Shown piece after piece: positions 54,608-63,933 of a stretch of 64,000 bases of DNA. How positions within the stretch are numbered: the first letter of the stretch is position 1; each line of letters opens with the position of its first letter. Made by a program: the position numbers and the translations under genes. The notes beneath the pieces are model-generated. The model was not told the origin of the DNA. It saw only the letters and a program-made list of their open reading frames with translations, and did not search any database. Source of the DNA: Flavilitoribacter sp020436695 (lineage in GTDB: Bacteria > Bacteroidota > Bacteroidia > Chitinophagales > Saprospiraceae); the NCBI GenBank assembly GCA_041392665.1, contig JAWKLQ010000011.1, forward strand, positions 186,001 through 250,000. The letters run 5' to 3'.

Positions 54608-56824
54608 ATGAAAGGTACACTCACTATGCTTCTGGCCGTCGTGCTGCTGGTGCAATTTGCAACAGCACAGGCTCCAGCTACTACCATTATGGGCTTTTCC
54701 GACGAAGGAAGCCGCACCCAAGAGGCATTGGAAGATAAATTCGACAGCTATATTCAGGCGAAAAATCTGGACGATTGGATGAAATATATGTCGGCTCGTC
54801 CGCACCATGTAGGTTCCCCCTACGATAAGAAGGTGGTGGACTTTATGGCCGAAAAATTCCGTTCCTGGGGTTTTGATGTAACAATCGAAAAATTCGATGT
54901 GCTGTTCCCTACTCCCAAACTCAGATTATTGGAAATGATCGCCCCCGATCGCTATAAGGCCAGCCTTCAGGAGCCGCCGGTTGCAGGTGATACTTCCTCC
55001 TCTATGCTTGAAGAGGCATTACCTCCATACAACTGCTTTTCCATCGATGGCGATGTGACGGCCGATCTGGTCTTTGTCAACTACGGTATCCCGGCAGATT
55101 ACGAGGAACTGGAAAAACGGGGTATCGATGTAAAGGGCAAGATCGTGATCGCCAAATATCAGGGATCCTGGCGGGGCATCAAGCCCAAAGTTGCCGCAGA
55201 AAAGGGAGCCATCGGCTGTATTATCTATTCCGACCCGAAAGATGACGGCTACTATCAGGGGGATGTTTATCCCGAAGGCGCTTTTAAAAATGAATACGGT
55301 GTACAGCGCGGTGCGGTAATGGATCTGCCGCTTTTTCCGGGCGATCCGCTCACGCCGGGTTATGGCGCTACCGATGATGCCAAAAGGCTGGAGATCGATG
55401 AATCTCCGGCATTGACCAAGATCCCGGTCTTGCCTATTTCCTATCACGATGCGGAGCCGCTGCTGCGAGCACTGGAAGGCCCGGTAGCACCGGCTTCCTG
55501 GCGGGGTGCTTTGCCGATAACCTATCACATTGGCCCCGGTCCGGCGAAGGTACATCTGAAGCTGGAATTCAACTGGGAACGGAGACCGGCCTACGATGTG
55601 ATCGCCAAACTGAAAGGCAGCACCTTCCCCGATGAGTGGGTGATCCGCGGTAACCACCACGATGCCTGGGTACACGGTGCCAACGACCCCATCAGCGGTA
55701 TGGTAACGGTGATGGAAGAAGCCAGAGCGGTCGGTGAACTGGCCAAGACCGGCTGGCGCCCGAAAAGGACCATCGTCTATTGTGGATGGGGAGCTGAAGA
55801 GCCCGGCCTCATCGGATCTACGGAATGGGTAGAGACTCACGCTGAGGAGCTAAAGCAAAAAGCGGTAGCTTACATCAATACCGACGGTACGGGGCGAGGG
55901 TTCCTCTTTGCCGGAGGTTCTCATACCCTGGAGCAATTTTTTGATCAGATCACCCGCGATGTAAAGGATCCTCAGAAAGGAGTAAGTGTATTCGAGCGCC
56001 GCAATGCGCTCAGTATGGTGTCCGGTGGTGGAAAAATGAGTCATTATAAATTATCGGCTTTGGGTTCCGGCTCGGATTATTCTCCCTTCTTCCAGCATCT
56101 GGGGGTCGCTTCCTTCAATATGGGATTCGGTGGCGAAAGCTCCGGTGGAGAATATCACACGATGTACGATTCTTATGAGCACTACACCCGCTTTAAGGAT
56201 CCGGGCTTTCAGTACGGTGCTGCACTGGTGAAGGTAGCCGGCCGTACCACGCTACGTCTGGCCGACGCCGAAGTGTTGCCTTTCGAGTTCAATAAATTTG
56301 CCGGTACCCTCTCTACCTATATTGATGAAGTGACCAAACTGGCCGATCAAATGCGTAGCCAGACTGAAAAGGAAAACGAACTGATCAAGGATGGCTATTA
56401 CGATCTGGCGGCCGATCCGACCGAAACTTTTGTGGTGCCGGAAGCAAAAGACGAAGTACCCTATCTGAATTTTGCTCCGCTGCAAAACGGACTGCACCAC
56501 GTGATGCAACAGGCTAAAGCCTACAGTACCTCTAAAGCGGTGAAAATGTCTCAGGATAAGCGGGAAACACTTAATCAACTGCTCAAAGACATCGAACGGG
56601 CCCTTACCCGTGATGAAGGATTGCCGCGCCGTCCCTGGTTCATTCATCATATTTATGCTCCTGGGTTTTATACCGGTTACGGTGTGAAAACCCTGCCCGG
56701 AGTACGGGAAGCCATCGAACAGCGCGACTTTAAGGAAGCACAGGAACAGATCGATATCCTTGGGAAGGTACTGGATGGATTTGCGGAGAAGATCAGGTGG
56801 GCTACTAAGATCATTGGGGACTAA
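54608..56824 (+). CDS. M28 family peptidase (glutamate carboxypeptidase II-like)
   Basis: The 738-residue protein has a signal peptide (MLLAVVLLVQFATAQ). A protease-associated (PA) domain lies at about 130-310. The M28 zinc site follows: His351 in GNHHDAW, Asp360 in GANDPISG and Glu397/Glu398 in WGAEEPGL; a later His is in GEYHTMYDSYEHY. The C-terminal 180 residues resemble the transferrin-receptor dimerisation domain. Relatives remove C-terminal residues from small peptides outside the cell. A 24-bp tandem array begins two bases after its stop. Confidence 0.94.
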   Translation: MKGTLTMLLAVVLLVQFATAQAPATTIMGFSDEGSRTQEALEDKFDSYIQAKNLDDWMKYMSARPHHVGSPYDKKVVDFMAEKFRSWGFDVTIEKFDVLFPTPKLRLLEMIAPDRYKASLQEPPVAGDTSSSMLEEALPPYNCFSIDGDVTADLVFVNYGIPADYEELEKRGIDVKGKIVIAKYQGSWRGIKPKVAAEKGAIGCIIYSDPKDDGYYQGDVYPEGAFKNEYGVQRGAVMDLPLFPGDPLTPGYGATDDAKRLEIDESPALTKIPVLPISYHDAEPLLRALEGPVAPASWRGALPITYHIGPGPAKVHLKLEFNWERRPAYDVIAKLKGSTFPDEWVIRGNHHDAWVHGANDPISGMVTVMEEARAVGELAKTGWRPKRTIVYCGWGAEEPGLIGSTEWVETHAEELKQKAVAYINTDGTGRGFLFAGGSHTLEQFFDQITRDVKDPQKGVSVFERRNALSMVSGGGKMSHYKLSALGSGSDYSPFFQHLGVASFNMGFGGESSGGEYHTMYDSYEHYTRFKDPGFQYGAALVKVAGRTTLRLADAEVLPFEFNKFAGTLSTYIDEVTKLADQMRSQTEKENELIKDGYYDLAADPTETFVVPEAKDEVPYLNFAPLQNGLHHVMQQAKAYSTSKAVKMSQDKRETLNQLLKDIERALTRDEGLPRRPWFIHHIYAPGFYTGYGVKTLPGVREAIEQRDFKEAQEQIDILGKVLDGFAEKIRWATKIIGD

Positions 56825-56826
56825 CC

Positions 56827-57010
56827 CTCGACTTCGCTCGGGTGCCGTCTCTCGACTTCGCTCGGGTGCCGTCTCTCGACTTCGCTCGGGTGCCGTCTCT
56901 CGACTTCGCTCGGGTGCCGTCTCTCGACTTCGCTCGGGCGCCGTCTCTCGACTTCGCTCGGGTGCCGTCTCTCGACTTCGCTCGGGTGCCGTCTCTCGAC
57001 TTCGCTCGGG
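56827..57010 (+). repeat. 24-bp tandem array, seven full units and a 16-bp partial
   Basis: Units start at 56827, 56851, 56875, 56899, 56923, 56947, 56971 and 56995. Each begins CTCGACTTCGCTCGGG and continues TGCCGTCT; the fifth has C for T (GCGCC). Copies are otherwise identical. The core GAGCGAAGTCGAG (reverse complement) is a short word I recall from intergenic repeats of many bacteria. Because 24 is a multiple of three, several frames stay open and give false octapeptide-repeat proteins. Confidence 0.95.
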
Positions 57011-57099
57011 ATTTGCTCCCCTGCGAAGCGGAGGGGCCGATGATGATGACAGCGTGATCCAGACGGTTCCCCGCAATACCTTTTTAAAAAATAGAAGAC

Positions 57100-58533
57100 A
57101 TGAAAGTTTATCTATATCTGACCTTATTGCTGTTGGCGACCAGTCCGATGCAGGCGCAGCAGGTGGAGAAGTTTGATTATGCCTGGGCGGAGCGGGACAT
57201 GGTGCGTCACGGGGTGGAGGCCATACTGATGTGCAACGGGCTGTTTACATCGGAGCGAACGCTGGAGCAGGTGTTTGCTCAGGAGCTGGCCTACCTGCCT
57301 CAACCCATAGGTACGGCACGGGGTGGCGATTATGAAGTAGACTGGCAGCGGAAAGCAGTGGCCATTGGTGCACCCGGTGGTACGCCCGTAATGCGGGCCG
57401 TATTCAGAGAAGGCCTGGGATGTGTGATCCTGGCACCGGACCAGACCTTTGAGGTGATCGATGAATTGCCCCAACTGGAACTGGCACCCCTGGCAGGAGA
57501 TCCGGCCGCTATTTCCTGGCCGGACGGTGATCTGGTACCGGAGATGAAACTACCGGACGATATAGATCCGAAAGCCTTGCAGGCGGCCTCCGATTGGGCT
57601 TTTGATCGGGAATCCCCCGAGCAGGTCACCCTCAGCCTGTTGATCGTCCACAAAGGGCAGATCATTCACGAGCGTTATGCTCCGGGCGTAAATATGAGCA
57701 CCAAGACCCGCACCTGGTCTACGGCCAAAAGTATTGCCGTAACGCTAATGGGCATGCTGGCTGATCAGGGTAAACTGGCATTGGATGAACCGCTTGGACT
57801 GGACTGGCTGCCGAAAGAAAGGGCTCCGGAAAATGACCCCCGGAACGAGATTACCCTGAGGCATGTGCTGAATATGTCCAGTGGCCTGTATACGGTGGAT
57901 AACCGCAGGATGGAATATGCCACGGGCTCGGGCCTGTCTTACTGGGCCGGGGCCAGTTCCGTAAATGGCGCATTGAACCGCGGGCTGATCCGCCGGCCCG
58001 GCACGTTTTGGGATTATGAGAATTATGATACCATTCTGGGCGTACTGGCTATGAAAAAAGCACTGGGCGATGAGAAAACCTATCTGGAATTCCCCCGCCG
58101 CGCTCTTTTTGATAAGATCGGGATGCGTAATACATTTACCAGCGTGGATCGTTTCGGCGACTTCATCATGAGTAGTCAGGTATACACCAATGCGCGGGAC
58201 CTGGCGCGGTTTGGTCTGTTGTATTTGCAGAATGGCGTATGGAACGGGGAGCGGCTGTTGTCCGAAGACTGGATAAAATTCGCACGCACACCCGCACCGG
58301 CCACCGCCGAACGCGGTAATTTCTACGGCGGACAATGGTGGCTGGTGCCAGACGACCGGACCGACGTGCCGAAAGATGCCTATTCTACAGCCGGTAATCG
58401 CGGGCAGTACGTCATCGTAGTTCCTTCCCACGATCTGGTGATCGTCCGTCGCGGACTGGATTACGGACGGCAGGGATTTGATCGCTGGGATCTGTTGCGG
58501 GAGGTGGTGAAAGCGGTAGACGGGGGACGATAA
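57100..58533 (+). CDS. Serine hydrolase, beta-lactamase/DD-peptidase family, exported
   Basis: The 477-residue protein has a signal peptide (LYLTLLLLATSPMQAQ). The class C motifs are SxxK as Ser207-Thr-Ala-Lys210 and YxN as Tyr306-Glu-Asn308; the third motif is probably TAGNRGQ near residue 430. The N-terminal 160 residues are an extension of unknown role. It is a different branch from the lipoprotein hydrolase at 6919. The start is separated from the tandem array by 89 bases and a TACCTTTT box precedes it. Confidence 0.9.
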   Translation: MKVYLYLTLLLLATSPMQAQQVEKFDYAWAERDMVRHGVEAILMCNGLFTSERTLEQVFAQELAYLPQPIGTARGGDYEVDWQRKAVAIGAPGGTPVMRAVFREGLGCVILAPDQTFEVIDELPQLELAPLAGDPAAISWPDGDLVPEMKLPDDIDPKALQAASDWAFDRESPEQVTLSLLIVHKGQIIHERYAPGVNMSTKTRTWSTAKSIAVTLMGMLADQGKLALDEPLGLDWLPKERAPENDPRNEITLRHVLNMSSGLYTVDNRRMEYATGSGLSYWAGASSVNGALNRGLIRRPGTFWDYENYDTILGVLAMKKALGDEKTYLEFPRRALFDKIGMRNTFTSVDRFGDFIMSSQVYTNARDLARFGLLYLQNGVWNGERLLSEDWIKFARTPAPATAERGNFYGGQWWLVPDDRTDVPKDAYSTAGNRGQYVIVVPSHDLVIVRRGLDYGRQGFDRWDLLREVVKAVDGGR

Positions 58534-58548
58534 ACGGATCACCGTAAA

Positions 58549-58584
58549 TAAAAAAAATCCCTGCCTTTGTTGCAAAGCAGGGAT
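58549..58584 (-). terminator. Rho-independent terminator of the barrel gene
   Basis: ATCCCTG-CTTTG (with one bulged base) pairs with CAAAG-CAGGGAT at 58557-58584. On the minus strand the stem is followed by a run of eight T, so it terminates transcription from the gene at 58652-59245. It also faces the end of the serine hydrolase gene. Confidence 0.8.
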
Positions 58585-58651
58585 GCGGTGTTCCTAAGCA
58601 CGATCGGCCTGGGATCCACTTATAAATATTAAGATTGAGATAAAGGCAATA

Positions 58652-59245
58652 CTAGCGATCCAGCCCGAAGGACAGACCAAGGCTTACCTGCCAGTGCTGG
58701 TTGTATCTTTCGGAAGCGGATTCCGTGATATCAGAAAATCCCTGCAGATAGCGCACATCCGTATTCAACCAGATCCCACGAGGTGATACCCGGTAATGGA
58801 AACCCAATCCGGCGGTACCGGCCAGATCAAACTTGTTGTAACTGTCGATCACTTCTGTTTCTCCTCTTTCGGCATTCACCAGGAAACCCGGAGCGATACC
58901 GGCGTAGATCTTGGGACGGAAATCATCTCCCAGATCGCGGAAAAAGTATTGGAACATTACCGGAATACGGATATAGTTCAGGGCCAGGTCGTTTTCTACA
59001 CCACCTTCGGATCCTTCACCGCTGTAGAGCAGGTCTACACCCAGGCCGGTGTGCTCGCTGATGCTGTAAGTAGAGGTGATCCCGAGTACCATCAGGGTAT
59101 TGGCTTTGGTTGCTACATCGTTGCTGTTGGTCGTTTTAGCAAAGTTGACACCCACGCGCGGGCCGATAGAAAAGTTTTGGGCAGATACGGTGTAGGTAAA
59201 GGTCATTAGTAAAGCCATTGCCAAAAATAAAGATCGTTTTTTCAT
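58652..59245 (-). CDS. Outer-membrane beta-barrel (porin-family/PorT-like) protein
   Basis: The 197-residue protein has a signal peptide (LFLAMALLMTFTYTVSAQ) followed by FSIGPRVGVNFAKTT, the usual start of small Bacteroidetes outer-membrane barrels. It ends WQVSLGLSFGLDR, near a barrel signature. Eight strands are plausible. It stands alone with its own terminator downstream. The ligand is unknown. Confidence 0.87.
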   Translation of the reverse strand: MKKRSLFLAMALLMTFTYTVSAQNFSIGPRVGVNFAKTTNSNDVATKANTLMVLGITSTYSISEHTGLGVDLLYSGEGSEGGVENDLALNYIRIPVMFQYFFRDLGDDFRPKIYAGIAPGFLVNAERGETEVIDSYNKFDLAGTAGLGFHYRVSPRGIWLNTDVRYLQGFSDITESASERYNQHWQVSLGLSFGLDR

Positions 59246-59454
59246 GACTGTGAATATTTCATTTGGTTTTAGAATTTTGTTTTGGAACCCTATTTTTGGC
59301 CGCCGTGTTCGCAGACCTGCAATGTGTTGATGGAAAAAAGTGGATCAGGCCTCTCAAATAATCCGGATAAATTGCCGCTATGCATCATCATGGACCTTTA
59401 GAAACCGGGGTTTTGGTATCTTTAGCATCAGGTAGCAGCCACCGGAAGAAGCCT

Positions 59455-61083
59455 ATGGTAAAACGATATTATAAATGGATCCTCTGCCTGGGAGCAATCT
59501 GGAGCCTGAGCTTTACCGCTCATGGTCGGACGGAGATCGATTCTCTCCTGCAGGCGCTGGACCAAATGATCCAAAAGAGTAGCGTTTATTCCAATAAGAA
59601 AGCCGAGCAGTTAGGTAAACTCAGTGCTCAACTGGATCAGGAAGACACCAGTGTAGAAGAAAAATACGGGCTGTATGATCAGTTGTTCGAAGCCTATCGA
59701 CAATACCGGTTTGATTCCGCGCTCTATTATGTTCAGGCCAAACTTGAGCTTTCCCAGGCTGCCGGCCGCCGGGAATGGATACAGGATGCCCGCCTTAAAC
59801 TTTCGGCCCTACTCACTTCGGCGGGAATGTACAAGGAATCGATCGATAATCTGAAAACGATCGATAAAGACCAGCTACCGGCGTATTTGCTTGCCTTTTA
59901 CTACCACAATTACAAACAGGTGTATGAATCACTCAGCGAATATGCCTCGGATGACAAATATGCACCGGCCTACGATCAATTGGCCAAAACTTATCAGGAT
60001 TCCCTGCTGAAAAGTCTTCAGCCAGGAACTAATGGCTATGAAATGGAACTCGGCGTTTTGTTGATGAAGGCCGGAAAACTTGAGGAGGCAGCCGCCGTCT
60101 ATCGCGATCTGGTAGAAAAAAAAGTGGAAGCAGGAAGTGCGGTTCATGCGGGGGTGACCGCAACGCTGGCATACATCTATGGCCTGCAGGATAAGACCGA
60201 GCTGCAAAAAAAGTACCGCATTCTATCCGCTATGTCCGATATAAAGGCGGCTGTAAAAGAGAATGCTTCTCTTACCGATCTGGCTATACAGTTATACCAG
60301 GAAGGGGATATCAGTCGGGCCAATGCTTATATAGAGCATGCACTCGAGGATGCCAATTTTTACAATGCCCGGCAGCGTAAAGTAGAAATATCGGAGGTAT
60401 ATCCTATTATTAGCGGAGCCTATCAGATGCAGGTGGAGCATCAGAATGATCGACTGGGTAGGTACTCAAAAGCCATCACCATCATTTCGGTACTGCTGGG
60501 AGGTGCGCTGATCTGGATCTACTGGCAAATGCGTCGGCTGGCCCGGGCGCGCCGGCATTTGCACGAGGCCAACCAACAGCTCCAAAGCCTGAACCAGCAG
60601 TTAAAGGAAGCCAATTTTGTAAAGGAAGAATACATCGGCCACTTTCTGAACCAGTGCTCGGTGTATATCGAGAAACTGGAAAACTATCTCAAAGTTGTCC
60701 GTAAGAATGCACTGGCGGGCCGCACCAAATCACTTGTAGAGATCTCGGAGCCCAACACCCTCATTCAGTCCGAATTGAAAGAATTCTATCACAATTTCGA
60801 TACTGCCTTTCTGCAGCTCTATCCCAATTTTGTGCACGATTTTAATGATCTGCTGAAACCGGACCAGCGGATCAATCTTAAGAAGGGCGAACTCCTTACC
60901 ACAGAACTGCGCATCTTCGCACTCATTCGCCTGGGGATCAACGACAGTAATAAGATCGCCCATTTCCTCCGGTATTCGGTTAATACCATCTACAATTACC
61001 GGGCACAGATCAAGAATAAGTCCGTTGTGGAGCGGGAATTATTTGAAGACCGGGTCCTGGAAATAGGAACGTTTAAACAGTGA
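59455..61083 (+). CDS. DUF6377-type TPR regulator with C-terminal helix-turn-helix
   Basis: The start at 59455 gives MVKRYYKW and a signal/anchor segment (WILCLGAIWSLSFTAHG); a frame extension of 25 residues upstream lacks protein character. The 542-residue protein has helical TPR-like repeats to about residue 330, a membrane helix (AITIISVLLGGALIWIYW), and a coiled coil. The cytoplasmic end has a DUF6377/LuxR-like helix-turn-helix (LTTELRIFALIRLGINDSNK, FLRYSVNTIYNYRAQIKNKS). It probably senses a periplasmic state and acts on DNA directly. Confidence 0.87.
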   Translation: MVKRYYKWILCLGAIWSLSFTAHGRTEIDSLLQALDQMIQKSSVYSNKKAEQLGKLSAQLDQEDTSVEEKYGLYDQLFEAYRQYRFDSALYYVQAKLELSQAAGRREWIQDARLKLSALLTSAGMYKESIDNLKTIDKDQLPAYLLAFYYHNYKQVYESLSEYASDDKYAPAYDQLAKTYQDSLLKSLQPGTNGYEMELGVLLMKAGKLEEAAAVYRDLVEKKVEAGSAVHAGVTATLAYIYGLQDKTELQKKYRILSAMSDIKAAVKENASLTDLAIQLYQEGDISRANAYIEHALEDANFYNARQRKVEISEVYPIISGAYQMQVEHQNDRLGRYSKAITIISVLLGGALIWIYWQMRRLARARRHLHEANQQLQSLNQQLKEANFVKEEYIGHFLNQCSVYIEKLENYLKVVRKNALAGRTKSLVEISEPNTLIQSELKEFYHNFDTAFLQLYPNFVHDFNDLLKPDQRINLKKGELLTTELRIFALIRLGINDSNKIAHFLRYSVNTIYNYRAQIKNKSVVERELFEDRVLEIGTFKQ

Positions 61084-61869
61084 TCAAAGAGCCAATATCA
61101 CGACCCCTGCGTAGGATAAATAAGCCGAAGATCAGGGCGTGAATCCAGATAGGCTATTGTTTAAACGAAATTTTTGCCGCTTCAACGTCCACTTTCTAGT
61201 ATAATGTTTCCCTGTTTAAGGGGTTGATCTTCAATTATTTGAATTTTCCGGTATCCTGAATTTGTCCACTATTCCTGAATGACCGGTTAATTATGCCGGT
61301 TTGACACTTATATTTGTATTGTTCCGACCTGTAATATTCTTCAGCGTTTAATAATCTGTGATAAATGTCTTCTACGGACGTTGGTCCGATAGTAGCTTTG
61401 CCCATACTCCTACTTGATCAATGGGCAACCGGAAACTTAAAATATCGTCTCCACCTGATCACTCCCTGAAACCAGTGATCGGGTGGATGTGCGAGTAGAT
61501 TTGACGCTTCTCAAAAAAGATCTCCAGATAGTGACAAGTTGGTCCATTCCTGTTCTGCCCCATGAAACATGAGTCATTCCATATGTTCAGACAGAATCGT
61601 AAGTGATTAGAAACCAGTCTGCCCTTCTTTGGGCAACCGACAACTAGGAGATTATCAATGTTGATCAGGGATTTCTCCCTGAAGCCTTGCACCTATTCTG
61701 ATTATTCGAGATGACTCATGTTTCTACTGCATATTCTCGCATTCCGCTATTCTGTCCGTCTCAGCAAATGTAAATTGTAACTAAGTTTAACTACCTTCGT
61801 AATAAATTGAGAAGATAATATTTAACCGGGTAAAGAAAAACCAAAATAGATAGCGAAAAGCGCGGGGAT
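61084..61869. other. 786-bp gene-free region with strong hairpins
   Basis: Three structures stand out: a 13-bp stem at 61451-61463/61474-61486 (CCACCTGATCACT with one T-G pair), a 7-bp stem with TTTC loop at 61665-61682 (TCAGGGA/TCCCTGA), and a 14-bp perfect inverted repeat GAAACATGAGTCAT at 61564-61577 and its complement at 61711-61724. Words GGGCAACCG and CTCCCTGAA recur about 210 bases apart. No convincing gene is seen; a structured RNA, a long leader or a decayed element are possible. Confidence 0.5.
61309..61316 (+). promoter_or_regulatory. Perfect TAnnTTTG box (TATATTTG)
   Basis: TATATTTG matches the Bacteroidetes -7 consensus exactly. A weak TTA lies about 22 bases upstream. It points into the hairpin-rich region and could start either an unannotated RNA or a long leader (about 550 nt) of the sensor kinase gene at 61870. 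Confidence 0.35.
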
Positions 61870-63915
61870 ATGCACATCTTACTACAAAAGCAGTTCAGGT
61901 TGCCCACCATAGCGCTGGTCTTATCCCAATTGTGCTTGTTCCCTCCTACTTCCCGTGCTCAGAACCCGACGATTGATAGTCTTTGGGCCGCCGTTAACCA
62001 GACGGAGAATCTTGTTGAAAAAGTAGACCTCTTCAATTATTTAGCCGAAGAATATAAAGACATTGATCTCAACGAAGCAGTTGAGCTGTGCCAAAGATCA
62101 CTGAAAGTAGCCAATAAGATCGATTATCCGATAGGCATCTGTTATGCCTATAACATACTCGGGACCCTCTACGATGATCTCGGAGTGGGGGATAGTGCCT
62201 ATTATTACTTTGATAAAGCGCTGGAACTGGCTATTGAGGAGGAAGACCAGTATGCGCTGTCGGTAGTAAAGAATAATTTCGGACTGCATTATCTGATTGG
62301 AGGTAATTATACGCTGGCGCTGAAATATTTCCAGGAATCGCTGGAGCGCATCGAGGAGCCTTTATACTTTGTAGATCTCAAGATCACCTACAACAATATT
62401 GGGGTGATCCACGAAGAACAGGGAAATGCAGAAAAGGCAATTGAGTACTATCAAAAGGCCGGAGATTTTGCTACGGCAAATGGCGATCCCTTATTCGGCC
62501 TGCTATGCTATGGATATATTGCGCAAATGAGGGAGGATTATGACAAAGCCATAGATTGCTATCAGCAGGCACTGGTGATTTACCGCAAGGAAGAAGACCC
62601 CCTGCACACCGGTGAGACCTTATATTATCTTGGAGAATGCTTTCTGGGAAAGAAAGATTACGATCTGGCCCGTCAATATCTGAACGAAAGCATGGAGATC
62701 TATGATGGTTTGGAAAGAGTATCCGATGTGGTAGAGATCTACCGGACCATGGCGGAGGTGTACGAGGCAGAAGACAGAAATGATATGGCTTTGTCACTCT
62801 ATCACCAGGCACTGGCACTGTCGGAGCAAAGTGAACAGATCACGCTACTGGTTCCTGTCTATAAGGCACTTGCCCGGCAGTATGCTCGCCAAAAACAGTT
62901 TGAAAAGGCGTATCAGTACCAGTTGAAATATCAGGAACTGAATGATGAGATCTATGATAATGATACCAAGGAACGGATCGCCCAACTGGAGAACAATTAT
63001 GAACTGGCAGTAAACAAGGCAGAACGCGAAAGGTTGGAAGCCGAGCAGGCAGAGAAAGAAGCCAAGGTCCGTCAGAGCAATTTCCTGGCCATCGCCAGCA
63101 CCATATTATCGATCATGGTCGCCATCATCGCTTTTGGCTTTTACCGGGCCGGACGACAGAAGAAGTTGCTGAATAAGCAGTTGGAAAGTAAAGTTCGGGA
63201 ACGAACTTCCGAGATCGAATACGTCAACCAGCAACTACTCGAATCAAATCAGGAACTGGAACGCTTTACCTATATCGCTTCACACGACCTGAAAGAGCCC
63301 CTCCGGAATATCACCAGCTTTATCAATCTTATCGAAAGGAAACTGGAAGACCGAAAAGACCCGGAATTGGAAGAATATATGAGTTACGTGACCAAGAACA
63401 CCCGTCAGATGTACAATCTGATCGAAGACGTACTCAATTTTTCCCGTATCGCTGCTCTGGACATGCGGGAGATCGACTGGGTGGACCTCAATTTGTTGAT
63501 GATTGACGTACAGGCTACCCTCAACGGAGTGATCCGGGAAAAAAATGCAGAACTAATTATTGAACCGCTGCCGCAGATCAGAGCCCATCAGACGCATGTG
63601 TCCATGGTCTTTAAGAATCTGATCGAAAATGGTCTGAAATACAACGAATCGGATAAGCCGATAGTAAGGGTTAGTTATACCGAGGAGAAAAAATGGTATT
63701 GCTTTTCCGTGAGTGACAATGGTATCGGGATCGACCCGAAGTACCACGATCAGATCTTCGAAATGTTTAAACGCATGACTACCCGCGACAAATATGAAGG
63801 TACAGGGATTGGTCTGGCCATCTGCAAGAAAATTGTCAGTAAATACGGTGGGGTATTTAAGGTGGAGAGCAGGGAAGGGCAGGGCAGCACCTTCAGCTTT
63901 ACCTGGCCGAAATAA
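61870..63915 (+). CDS. TPR-containing sensor histidine kinase
   Basis: The 681-residue protein has a signal peptide (TIALVLSQLCLFPPTSRA), about seven TPRs to residue 370 (ITYNNIGVIHEEQGNAEKAIEYY type), a coiled coil, one membrane helix (FLAIASTILSIMVAIIAFGFY), and a cytoplasmic kinase. Phospho-acceptor His472 is in YIASHDLKEPLRN. The HATPase motifs are FKNLIENGLKYN, VSDNGIGID and GTGIGLAICKKIV. A partner regulator is not seen in the window. The preceding gene has a similar TPR sensor layout. Confidence 0.93.
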   Translation: MHILLQKQFRLPTIALVLSQLCLFPPTSRAQNPTIDSLWAAVNQTENLVEKVDLFNYLAEEYKDIDLNEAVELCQRSLKVANKIDYPIGICYAYNILGTLYDDLGVGDSAYYYFDKALELAIEEEDQYALSVVKNNFGLHYLIGGNYTLALKYFQESLERIEEPLYFVDLKITYNNIGVIHEEQGNAEKAIEYYQKAGDFATANGDPLFGLLCYGYIAQMREDYDKAIDCYQQALVIYRKEEDPLHTGETLYYLGECFLGKKDYDLARQYLNESMEIYDGLERVSDVVEIYRTMAEVYEAEDRNDMALSLYHQALALSEQSEQITLLVPVYKALARQYARQKQFEKAYQYQLKYQELNDEIYDNDTKERIAQLENNYELAVNKAERERLEAEQAEKEAKVRQSNFLAIASTILSIMVAIIAFGFYRAGRQKKLLNKQLESKVRERTSEIEYVNQQLLESNQELERFTYIASHDLKEPLRNITSFINLIERKLEDRKDPELEEYMSYVTKNTRQMYNLIEDVLNFSRIAALDMREIDWVDLNLLMIDVQATLNGVIREKNAELIIEPLPQIRAHQTHVSMVFKNLIENGLKYNESDKPIVRVSYTEEKKWYCFSVSDNGIGIDPKYHDQIFEMFKRMTTRDKYEGTGIGLAICKKIVSKYGGVFKVESREGQGSTFSFTWPK

Positions 63916-63933
63916 TTTCAAACTTAATCAGCT

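Noticed and set aside
55019..55840. 273-codon minus-strand frame opposite the M28 peptidase
   Set aside because: Shadow frame; the plus-strand gene has complete zinc-binding motifs.
56827..57010. Possible CRISPR array
   Set aside because: The 24-bp units are contiguous with no spacers, and no cas gene is in the window.
56252..57176. Open frames on both strands through 56760-57176 with octapeptide repeats (RSGAVSRL, ERSRETAP, RVPSLDFA types)
   Set aside because: They exist only because the 24-bp tandem array has no stop codon in several frames. They overlap the M28 gene or the next start and have no signal or conserved domain.
61459..61692. 77-codon minus-strand frame in the hairpin-rich gap
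   Set aside because: It runs through two strong hairpins, has no ribosome site or recognisable features, and its composition is that of the surrounding non-coding DNA.
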